Assembly (NCBI GenBank): GCA_902795555.1
Contig: CADBLV010000069.1
Location: 1 to 8,752, forward strand
Source of the DNA: an uncultured Eubacteriales bacterium
GTDB taxonomy: Bacteria; Bacillota_A; Clostridia; Christensenellales; Aristaeellaceae
Direction of reading: 5' to 3'
DNA: 8,752 nucleotides
Both the position numbers and the translations under genes were made by a program. Shown here piece after piece: positions 1 to 5,474 of the stretch (position 1 is the first letter of the stretch; every line of letters starts with the position of its first letter). Below the pieces are notes generated by a model that was not told the DNA's origin, did not search any database, and saw only the letters and a list, made by a program, of their open reading frames with translations.

Positions 1-512
1 ATGTTCCGCACGGCCGTGAGCCGGGTTTCGCAATTCAGAAGCACCACTTCCCGGTTTCCGCTGCGGGTTTCATGCACCAGAAACAGATAATCCCGAATTC
101 TGCCTTCCGTTCGATTCTTCGCCGCCGCCTCCCGGATCAGGGCTTTCGCATCCTCCTCGCTGAGGTTTTCCATCCGATCCATCATGATGCGGTCCACCTC
201 GCCGTTTTCCGACAGAAGGCCGGAAAACCAGCTGGATTCAGACACCATATTCCGTACATGAAGAGAAGGATTAAAGAACGGCTGGGGCTGATCGGAATCC
301 CTCTGATTTTCGGGGAAGGGGGACTCCTTGTCCGAAGGGATGGCCGGCATGGGGATGGCTTCCGTCTCGGCCAGCAAACGCAGAGTTGTGAACAGCTCGT
401 TTCTGACATTGATCCAGTTGGCGACGTTTACAATCCCCACGACGAGGATCATCGCCACGGTCAGGGAGATGACCGCGATGCGAATAAACCGTTTTTGCAG
501 CTGCTTGATCAT
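1..512 (-). CDS. Sensor histidine kinase, N-terminal part (runs off left edge)
   Basis: My translation of the minus strand from the ATG at 512-510 stays open to base 1, giving about 170 residues with no stop in the window. Residues about 11-33 form one hydrophobic membrane segment after a basic start (MIKQLQKRFIR), followed by a polar segment that should be the extracytoplasmic sensor domain. The second membrane segment, HAMP, His-box and ATPase domains would lie outside the window. Calling it a kinase rests on three things: the start overlaps the response regulator stop as ATGA, a GGAGGG ribosome binding site lies at 527-522, and the architecture resembles clostridial membrane kinases paired with OmpR-type regulators. 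The signal it senses cannot be told. No catalytic residue is visible, so the kinase activity itself is inferred from context. Confidence 0.85.
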   Translation of the reverse strand, partial: MIKQLQKRFIRIAVISLTVAMILVVGIVNVANWINVRNELFTTLRLLAETEAIPMPAIPSDKESPFPENQRDSDQPQPFFNPSLHVRNMVSESSWFSGLLSENGEVDRIMMDRMENLSEEDAKALIREAAAKNRTEGRIRDYLFLVHETRSGNREVVLLNCETRLTAVRN

Positions 513-1201
513 TCTCTCTGTCCCTCCGCGGACTGTGCTTCCAGGGCATATCCCGTGCCGCGATGAGCTTTGATCTCCGTCTGTGATTTCAGCTCGGTCA
601 GCTTTTTGCGCAGCTGGGAGATGTTGACCCACACCACGTTAATCTCCGCTTCGGAATCCCAGCCCCAGATCCGATCCATCAGCTGCTGCGCGGAGAACAG
701 ATGGTTGGGGTTTTCCATGAAGAGCTCCATCATCTGATAAAGCTTTCCAATCAGCCGGACGCTTTGGGCCCCGCAGGCCAGCTCACAACTGCTTTTGTCC
801 AGCCGTAGATCCTCAAAGGAGATGATATCCGGCACAAAGGAATCCCGTCTGCGCAGCATCGCGCGGATCCGCGCCAGCAATTCACGCCCGTTGAAGGGTT
901 TGGTCAGATAATCATCTGCCCCGGCGTCCAGCCCTGATACCCGATCCTCCACGGCATCCCTGGCTGTCAGAAGCAGGCAGGGCGTACGAACCCCACGGCT
1001 GCGAATTTCCCGCAGGGCCGCAATTCCGTCTTTTTCCGGCATCATCCAGTCCAGAATCATACCGTCATACGTCTCGGCGAGGGCATAATCAACGGCTTCA
1101 GTTCCGTTTTCCACCGCGTCTACCATATATCCCGACCTCTCCAGCAGCGTTTTCAGCGCTATGGACAGATCCCTGTCGTCTTCCGCAAGTAACAGCTTCA
1201 T
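509..1201 (-). CDS. OmpR/PhoB-family response regulator
   Basis: This 230-residue cytoplasmic protein has the normal length for the family. The receiver domain (residues 1-115) has the acidic pocket E7-D8-D9, the phospho-acceptor D51 (in MILDWMMPEKDG), the switch threonine T79 and K101 in the LTKPF motif. The C-terminal half (about 127-225) is a winged-helix DNA-binding domain, with the recognition-helix region reading NVVWVNISQLRKKL and a final hairpin RGTGYAL. The start is set by GAGGAGGG just upstream (about 1216-1209). The gene overlaps the sensor kinase by four bases (ATGA) and is itself overlapped in the same way by a small upstream frame, so translation is probably coupled along the operon. 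The kinase should phosphorylate D51 and the protein then control transcription; its targets are unknown, though autoregulation of the promoter near 1491-1499 is possible. Confidence 0.96.
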   Translation of the reverse strand: MKLLLAEDDRDLSIALKTLLERSGYMVDAVENGTEAVDYALAETYDGMILDWMMPEKDGIAALREIRSRGVRTPCLLLTARDAVEDRVSGLDAGADDYLTKPFNGRELLARIRAMLRRRDSFVPDIISFEDLRLDKSSCELACGAQSVRLIGKLYQMMELFMENPNHLFSAQQLMDRIWGWDSEAEINVVWVNISQLRKKLTELKSQTEIKAHRGTGYALEAQSAEGQRE

Positions 1202-1431
1202 GTCTTTTCCCTCCTCTGCGAGCGACAGTTCATTGCTGTCTTCGTGTTCTCATCATCTACAAAGTCAAGCATCAGCGCAAGATTTTGTTCTGCCAACAGT
1301 TCATACTTCATATCATCCGACCTCAAACCGGAATTTACCTAACCAATTATACCTTGCATGCTTATGCCAATCGGGGCGTTCATCACGTTGGCTGCGTACT
1401 GATCATTCGGAATCTTCAGTGCTTTATCCAT
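1198..1431 (-). pseudogene. Small reading frame split by one in-frame TAG, upstream of the response regulator
   Basis: From the ATG at 1431-1429 the minus strand encodes 30 residues beginning MDKALKIPNDQYAANV and ends at TAG (1341-1339). The same frame then continues without another stop through VNSGLRSDDMKYELLAEQ to TGA at 1200-1198, which overlaps the response regulator ATG as ATGA. Reading through the TAG would give 77 residues. The ATG has a near-perfect AGGAGG (1446-1441) nine bases upstream, which argues that translation really starts here. The second half could also start at its own ATG (1311-1309), giving 37 residues. The composition is soluble and mildly acidic in the second half, with no signal peptide or membrane segment. 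I do not recognise the family. It may be a gene broken by a CAG-to-TAG change, two tiny coupled frames, a leader peptide, or a recoded codon; the sequence cannot separate these. Confidence 0.5.
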
Positions 1432-1446
1432 CGGGACAATCCTCCT

Positions 1447-1484
1447 GTGAAATGCCTGTATGCCTTATAATTCCTGCATTTCAC
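1447..1484 (-). promoter_or_regulatory. Perfect 9-bp inverted repeat in the leader of the two-component operon
   Basis: GTGAAATGC (1447-1455) and GCATTTCAC (1476-1484) are exact reverse complements with a 20-base spacer. In the minus-strand transcript the hairpin would end immediately before the AGGAGG at 1446-1441, and it begins about where transcription from the extended -10 at 1499-1491 should start. It could be an mRNA hairpin next to the ribosome binding site or a protein operator. No T-run follows on the minus strand, so it is not a terminator there. The spacer contains the symmetrical TTATAA. Confidence 0.6.
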
Positions 1485-1490
1485 GCCAGT

Positions 1491-1499
1491 ATGATAGCA
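1491..1499 (-). promoter_or_regulatory. Candidate extended -10 promoter for the two-component operon
   Basis: On the minus strand the sequence TGCTATCAT (1499-1491) fits an extended -10 element (TGn plus TATCAT, one mismatch from TATAAT). No good -35 is seen 17 bases upstream (TTCCTT), which is tolerated for extended -10 promoters. Transcription would start near 1484, at the first base of the 9-bp hairpin. This is a motif match only. Confidence 0.4.
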
Positions 1500-1549
1500 T
1501 AATTCAGAAGGAAAAGGAAGGGGAACAAGAGCGTTGGGATTATCGTAAC

Positions 1550-1638
1550 TGACTGTTGCATAGATGCTGAGATATGGTATACTGACAGAGAATAAGGAGA
1601 GACGAAGAACCGTCCCTATCGTCTAGTCCCTATCGTCT
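1550..1638 (+). repeat. Promoter/stem-loop interspersed repeat, copy A
   Basis: This is the first of three related copies in the window. The left part (1550-1595) shares TGACTGNTG and CTGAGATATGGTATACTGA with copy B (3216-3261), and from GCTGAGATATGG it matches copy C almost base for base. The right part is a stem-loop: AGACGA (1600-1605) pairs with TCGTCT (1619-1624) around a 13-base loop containing GAACCGTCCC. The segment GTCCCTATCGTCT is duplicated (1612-1624 and 1626-1638) with one base between, giving a second possible 3' arm. It ends 17 bases before the GTG start of the MATE gene, so it forms that gene's promoter region and 5' UTR. Confidence 0.75.
1556..1583 (+). promoter_or_regulatory. 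Promoter within repeat copy A, driving the MATE gene
   Basis: TTGCAT (1556-1561) and TATACT (1578-1583) are separated by 16 bases, and the -10 is preceded by TGG, giving an extended -10. Transcription would start near 1590, leaving the stem-loop in the 5' UTR ahead of AAGGAG (1642-1647). The match is good, but because the same box recurs in every repeat copy, it may be conserved for reasons other than transcription. Confidence 0.55.
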
Positions 1639-1655
1639 GCAAAGGAGACAGAAAC

Positions 1656-2990
1656 GTGAGCGGGAAATCTATTTTCGATACGGAACGGCTGGTTCCGACA
1701 TATTTCAAGATGGCGCTGCCGGTTGTCGCCGGCATGGTGATCACGCTGATTTACAACCTGGCAGACACCTATTTTATCGCCCAGACCGACGACGCCATGC
1801 TGGTGGCCGGGGTATCCCTTTGTGCGCCGCTTTTTACCATGCTGATGGCGATCGGAAATATTTACGGACAGGGCGGCAGTTCGCTGATCTCCCGGCTGCT
1901 GGGCGGGGAGGACCGGGACGGAGTGCGGAGGGTCAGCTCCTTCTGCTTCTGGCTGTCCATCGGAACCGGAGCGGTGATCACCGCAGTGATGCTTCTGGTT
2001 CGGAAACCCGTGCTGGAACTGCTGGGAGCCAGCGAGAACACCTTCCGCCACGCGGAATCCTATTATCTGGTGATCGTGGGCGGGGCGCCGATCGTGATTC
2101 TGTCCTTCATCCATACGAACCTGATGCGCAGCGAGGGGATGTCCACCCAGTCCATGATCTGTACGATATCGGGTTCTTTGCTGAACATCGCGCTGGATCC
2201 CCTGTTTATCAGCGGCTTTGGCTGGGGAGCCTGGGGCGCCGCGCTGGCTACGGTTCTCGGCTACGCGCTGACGGATCTCATGGCCCTGATTTTTGTGCTG
2301 AAAAAGAGCGCTGTTCTGTCCGTTGATCCCCGTACGTCCCGGGTCGATCGCGGCGAGTTCGGTCAGATTTTCAGCGTTGGACTGGCGGCGGCGCTAACCA
2401 ATATCGCTTCCAGCGTATGCATCATTCTAATGAATCAGTACCTGCTGCCCTACGGCGATGAAAAGATCGCCGCAATGGGCATCGTGGTGAAAATCACAAT
2501 GATCGTGATGCTGATTCTGGTCGGGTTTTCCTTTGGCGGTGTTCCGCTGTTCGGCTTCCTCTACGGTGCAAATGAAACAGAGAAGCTGAAAAAGCTTCTG
2601 CGCTTCTGTACGCTGTTTCTCTGCTCGCTGGCGCTGGCCATGTCCGCGGCGGTTTTCCTGACGGCAAACCCGCTGATGCGGGTGTTTATGGATGACGCGA
2701 AGATCGTGGCGGACGGAACGGTGATGCTCCGATGGCAGGTTGCCGGCATGGTGTTTTGCGCGATCGTGCTGCTTTACACCTGCCTGTTTCAGGCGAGCGG
2801 GAAGGCTCCGCAGGCGCTGGCTATGTCGCTCAGCCGGCAGGGAATTCTGTTTGCGGCAGTGTTCTTTTCGGCCACCGCTATCGCCGGGTATAACGGATTT
2901 CTGGCCACTCAGCTGATTTCGGACGCCCTCAGTGCCGCGCTGGCTTTGATCCTTTATCGGAGAGCATTTCGTTCTCAGCAATCGGCATAA
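1656..2990 (+). CDS. MATE family efflux transporter (MepA-like)
   Basis: This 444-residue integral membrane protein has the normal length for the multi-antimicrobial extrusion family, which exports drugs or other cationic compounds in exchange for Na+ or H+. It is strongly hydrophobic throughout, consistent with twelve membrane segments in two MatE halves (roughly residues 17-180 and 235-400). Family-typical stretches include YNLADTYFIAQ (33-43) and GQGGSSLISRLLGG (71-84), the latter typical of the MepA-like branch in Firmicutes. The start is GTG at 1656, chosen because AAGGAG (1642-1647) lies eight bases upstream and the protein begins in register with the family. Stop is TAA. It stands alone, with its own promoter inside repeat copy A and no clear terminator after it. 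The substrate cannot be predicted. No frameshift or missing segment is seen. Confidence 0.94.
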   Translation: MSGKSIFDTERLVPTYFKMALPVVAGMVITLIYNLADTYFIAQTDDAMLVAGVSLCAPLFTMLMAIGNIYGQGGSSLISRLLGGEDRDGVRRVSSFCFWLSIGTGAVITAVMLLVRKPVLELLGASENTFRHAESYYLVIVGGAPIVILSFIHTNLMRSEGMSTQSMICTISGSLLNIALDPLFISGFGWGAWGAALATVLGYALTDLMALIFVLKKSAVLSVDPRTSRVDRGEFGQIFSVGLAAALTNIASSVCIILMNQYLLPYGDEKIAAMGIVVKITMIVMLILVGFSFGGVPLFGFLYGANETEKLKKLLRFCTLFLCSLALAMSAAVFLTANPLMRVFMDDAKIVADGTVMLRWQVAGMVFCAIVLLYTCLFQASGKAPQALAMSLSRQGILFAAVFFSATAIAGYNGFLATQLISDALSAALALILYRRAFRSQQSA

Positions 2991-3075
2991 CGAATCTTCG
3001 CGAGATCATTTGCACTTCCGTCCTGCCTGAATGCGCAATTTCTGCTTTGCCGTCAGTCATTGATGCCTCAGATTT

Positions 3076-3210
3076 CATTGAAGAACCATTCGACCTGCCT
3101 GCCTGCAAGGCACTGCATTGAAAACCGTTCGCCATGCCTGCCTGCAAGGCACTGCATTGAAGACCATTCGCCATGCCTGCCTGCAACGCAATGGTTGAAG
3201 ACCGTTTGCT
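3076..3210. repeat. 39-bp tandem repeat, about 3.4 copies
   Basis: The units start at 3076 (40 bp), 3116 (39 bp), 3155 (39 bp) and 3194 (17 bp, partial). The consensus opens CATTGAAGACCATTCGCC and closes TGCCTGCAAGGCACTG. Units 1 and 2 contain the short hairpin TGCCT-gca-AGGCA; unit 3 has lost one side. There are no spacers, so this is not CRISPR. The preceding stretch (2991-3075) holds nothing I can identify: no gene and no convincing terminator for the MATE gene. Most of 2991-3395 is therefore repeat sequence. Confidence 0.85.
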
Positions 3211-3215
3211 ATAAA

Positions 3216-3294
3216 TGACTGCTGTATAGATTCTGAGGTATGGTATACTGACAGGGAATAACGGTGGAACAAAAGGGCCGTCCCCTGTGTTCCA
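3216..3294 (+). repeat. Promoter/stem-loop interspersed repeat, copy B
   Basis: Copy B shares TGACTGCTGTATAGATTCTG-type sequence and the GGTATGGTATACTGACAGGG block with copy A. Its stem is different: TGGAACA (3265-3271) pairs with TGTTCCA (3288-3294), seven perfect pairs, around a loop that keeps the GGCCGTCCCC core. The stem has changed on both sides while the loop stayed alike, which is what a selected hairpin would show. It is followed after six bases by copy C, in the same orientation, and has no gene directly behind it. Confidence 0.75.
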
Positions 3295-3300
3295 TTAGTT

Positions 3301-3370
3301 GCTGAGATATGGTATACTGAAAGAGAATAAGGGGAGACGAAAAGAACCGTCCCCATCGTCTACATCGTCT
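3301..3370 (+). repeat. Promoter/stem-loop interspersed repeat, copy C
   Basis: Copy C is nearly identical to copy A: GCTGAGATATGGTATACTGA, then AGAGAATAAGG, then AGACGA (3335-3340) pairing with TCGTCT (3356-3361) around AAAGAACCGTCCCCA. The 3' arm is again duplicated (CATCGTCT at 3354-3361 and 3363-3370). It ends 25 bases before the start of the hydroxy-acid oxidase gene, the same kind of placement as copy A before the MATE gene. Confidence 0.75.
3310..3318 (+). promoter_or_regulatory. Candidate extended -10 for the oxidase/aldolase operon, within repeat copy C
   Basis: TGG precedes TATACT (3313-3318), as in copies A and B. Unlike copy A, the -35 region is poor (TTCCAT at 3290-3295), because copy C lacks the leftmost part of the repeat. 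Copy B has its own box TATACT at 3244-3249, with CTGTAT 16 bases upstream, and could contribute. Transcription from this box would start near 3325. Confidence 0.4.
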
Positions 3371-3395
3371 CCGAAAACAGAGGGGGAGAACCAAC

Positions 3396-4307
3396 ATGAC
3401 TGAGATCGGCAATTCAAACCGGATTTCCCGGGCATATCTGGATTCCCTGCTGATTGAAACCAGATATATGGACGCGGAAATTCCTGACATCACGTATACC
3501 CTGTATGGGGTAAAAGCTGCGTCCCCGATCATGACGGCGGCGCTGTCGCATCTGGATCACTTTATGGCGCCTGGGTCTGCCGATGCGCTGGCCAGGGGAG
3601 CCGCGGAAGCCGGCGCGATTCTCTGGTACGGCATGGCGGATGAAACGGAAATCGAGCGCCTGGCCTCCTTCGGCGCGCCGATGGTTGAAATCATCAAACC
3701 TTACGCGGATCGGGATCTGATCCGGCGCAAAATGGAACATGCCGAACGGATCGGCCTTACGGCTGTCGGGATTGATATCGATCATCCCTTCGCGCAGGAC
3801 GGTTCCCATGACGTGGTGGACGGGCAGGAAATGGCCCCGCTTCAAACCCGTGAACTGGCTGAACTGGTCAACGATACGGCTTTACCGGTGATCATCAAGG
3901 GCGTTCTGAGCCTTCGGGATGCGGAACGCTGCCTGGGCGCCGGTGCGAAGGGGCTGGTGCTGTCCCATCATAACAATCGGATTGAATACGCTGTGCCGCC
4001 GCTGGCGATCCTGCCGGAGATTGCCGCACTCACGAAGAAAAGTGTCCCGCTGTTTGTCGATTGTGAAATCAGAACGGGAATGGATGCCTTCAAGGCGCTG
4101 GCCCTCGGCGCGTCCGGCGTTTGCATCGGAAGGCCGCTGATGACCGCCATCAAACAGGATCCGCAAAACGGCGTACGGGACTATCTGCTGAACGCCAATG
4201 CCGAGCTGAAAAAGGCCATGGCTTATACGGGCTGTCCGTCCCTGAAACAGATCGACCCTTCCGTAATTCACAGGCCCGCGGCTTTCCTGAACAGAATGCC
4301 TTTCTGA
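3396..4307 (+). CDS. FMN-dependent alpha-hydroxy-acid oxidase-like protein
   Basis: The protein has 303 residues and belongs to the TIM-barrel family of glycolate and lactate oxidases, which oxidise 2-hydroxy acids to 2-oxo acids with FMN. Visible family marks are SPIMTAAL (43-50), the FMN lysine K168 in VIIKGV, the pair H192 and R195 in SHHNNR (the usual form is SNHGGR, where the histidine is the catalytic base), D222 and R226 in VDCEIR, and GRP (245-247). It is about 50-60 residues shorter than typical members: the N-terminal helical part with the substrate tyrosine is missing, and the usual QLY segment reads EIIKPY (98-103). It may therefore have a different substrate or activity. The ATG at 3396 has AGGGGGAG (3381-3388) upstream. 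The aldolase gene follows 40 bases later. I recall short clostridial relatives with SHHHG at this site, so it is probably an intact subfamily member. Confidence 0.85.
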   Translation: MTEIGNSNRISRAYLDSLLIETRYMDAEIPDITYTLYGVKAASPIMTAALSHLDHFMAPGSADALARGAAEAGAILWYGMADETEIERLASFGAPMVEIIKPYADRDLIRRKMEHAERIGLTAVGIDIDHPFAQDGSHDVVDGQEMAPLQTRELAELVNDTALPVIIKGVLSLRDAERCLGAGAKGLVLSHHNNRIEYAVPPLAILPEIAALTKKSVPLFVDCEIRTGMDAFKALALGASGVCIGRPLMTAIKQDPQNGVRDYLLNANAELKKAMAYTGCPSLKQIDPSVIHRPAAFLNRMPF

Positions 4308-4347
4308 TCACGCAACTGACTGATCCAAACATGGAGGATATATCGAG

Positions 4348-5382
4348 ATGATTTCTTTTGCGAGCGATTATGTGGCAGGCGCTCATCCGGAAGTGCTTCG
4401 GCGCCTGACGGAAACCAATCTGGAGGCTTTGCCGGGATACGGAGAAGATCCGTACTGCGCAGGCGCGAAACGAAAAATCAGGGAGGCTGTCGGTACGCCG
4501 GACGCGGAAGTATTCTTTCTGACCGGCGGCACCCAGACCAACGCGACCGTGATTTCCACGATGCTCTCGGACTATGAAGGCGTGATTGCCGCGAAAACCG
4601 GCCATATCAGCGTGCATGAAGCCGGCGCCGTTGAATATACAGGGCACGAGGTGCTTGAATTGCCGCAGAGAGACGGAAAGATCCAGTCGGATCTGCTGCG
4701 GGAATATCTCGACACGTACTACGGGGATGCCAGCCATGAGCATATGACGTTTCCGGGAATGGTTTATGTGTCTCATCCGACGGAATACGGTACGCTGTAT
4801 TCGAAGAAGGAACTGACAGACATTTCCGAAATCTGCAGGGAATATCATCTGCGCCTGTTCCTGGACGGAGCACGGCTCGGATATGGGCTCATGAGCAGGA
4901 CCACCGACCTGACCCTGCAGGACATTGCCTCCCTGTGCGATGTATTCTATATCGGAGGAACCAAGGTGGGAGCCCTGTGCGGAGAAGCGGTTGTCTTTAT
5001 GCGGGGCTGCATGCCGAAACATTTTCTGACCTCCGTCAAAAAGCGCGGCGCGCTGCTTGCGAAGGGACGGCTGCTGGGGGTTCAGTTTGACGCGCTGTTT
5101 ACAGACGACCTGTATTTTCGCATCAGCCGGCACGCCATCGATCTGGCGGAAAAGATGAAACAAATCTTTCGGGCCCACGGGATTCCGTTCTATATCGATT
5201 CACCGACAAACCAGCAGTTTGTCGTGCTGGAAAACGAAAGGATGCAAAAGCTTCAGGCGAAAATCGGCTTTGAATGCTGGGAGAAAAAGGACGAAGCTCA
5301 TACGGTTGTCCGGTTCGCGACGAGCTGGTCCACCACGGAAAGCGATTTGGCCGCGCTGGACGAAGCGCTGAAAGAAAGCTGA
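4348..5382 (+). CDS. Threonine aldolase-family PLP enzyme (low-specificity type)
   Basis: The protein has 344 residues, normal for the family of fold-type I PLP enzymes that cleave L-threonine or allo-threonine to glycine and acetaldehyde. Visible marks are the phosphate-binding TGGTQTN (59-65), H90-E91 in ISVHEAGA (the histidine stacks on PLP in known aldolases), D173 and R176 in FLDGARLG, and K206 in IGGTKVG, the lysine that forms the Schiff base with PLP. Conserved structure runs to the end (VRFATSW at 321-327), so it looks complete. ATG at 4348 has GGAGG (4333-4337) ten bases upstream. It follows the oxidase gene after 40 bases with no terminator between, so both are probably one transcript ending at the terminator at 5397. 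The true substrate could be another beta-hydroxy amino acid. It is likely cytoplasmic. Confidence 0.93.
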   Translation: MISFASDYVAGAHPEVLRRLTETNLEALPGYGEDPYCAGAKRKIREAVGTPDAEVFFLTGGTQTNATVISTMLSDYEGVIAAKTGHISVHEAGAVEYTGHEVLELPQRDGKIQSDLLREYLDTYYGDASHEHMTFPGMVYVSHPTEYGTLYSKKELTDISEICREYHLRLFLDGARLGYGLMSRTTDLTLQDIASLCDVFYIGGTKVGALCGEAVVFMRGCMPKHFLTSVKKRGALLAKGRLLGVQFDALFTDDLYFRISRHAIDLAEKMKQIFRAHGIPFYIDSPTNQQFVVLENERMQKLQAKIGFECWEKKDEAHTVVRFATSWSTTESDLAALDEALKES

Positions 5383-5396
5383 GGGAAAAAGTGAGA

Positions 5397-5448
5397 GGGC
5401 TGCCTCTTCCGATCCTTTCGGATTCTTCGGAGGCAGCCCCCATTTTTT
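5397..5448 (+). terminator. Strong intrinsic terminator, probably bidirectional
   Basis: GGGCTGCCTC (5397-5406) pairs perfectly with GAGGCAGCCC (5430-5439); a second short stem (ATCC/GGAT, 5412-5423) sits inside. On the plus strand it is followed by CC and TTTTTT (5443-5448). It lies 15 bases after the aldolase stop. On the minus strand the stem is followed after a few bases by TTTTT (complement of 5386-5390), so it may also end the convergent flavoprotein transcript. Confidence 0.9.
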
Positions 5449-5474
5449 ATCCTGCTTTGGGCTGAATATGCTGT

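Noticed and set aside
72..566. 164-residue plus-strand frame over the kinase N-terminus
   Set aside because: It is a shadow of the minus-strand kinase and end of the response regulator, His/Arg-rich with no motif.
1443..1471. Plus-strand promoter with TATAAT at 1466-1471
   Set aside because: The -10 is perfect but no -35 is found at 16-18 bases, it lies in the loop of the inverted repeat, and no plus-strand gene starts soon after; copy A gives a better promoter for the MATE gene.
2991..3020. Possible terminator after the MATE gene (ATCT-tcgcg-AGAT)
   Set aside because: Only four base pairs form the stem and no T-run follows.
2929..3186. 85-residue minus-strand frame with a 13-residue repeat (LQAGMANGFQCSA)
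   Set aside because: It arises from the 39-bp tandem repeat being a multiple of three, starts at TTG without a ribosome binding site, and runs into the 3' end of the MATE gene on the opposite strand.
3076..3210. Possible CRISPR array
   Set aside because: The units are directly adjacent with no unique spacers, and no cas genes are present.
4150..5178. 342-residue minus-strand frame opposite the aldolase
   Set aside because: It spans the oxidase/aldolase junction on the wrong strand and has no domain or ribosome binding site; the plus-strand genes are certain.
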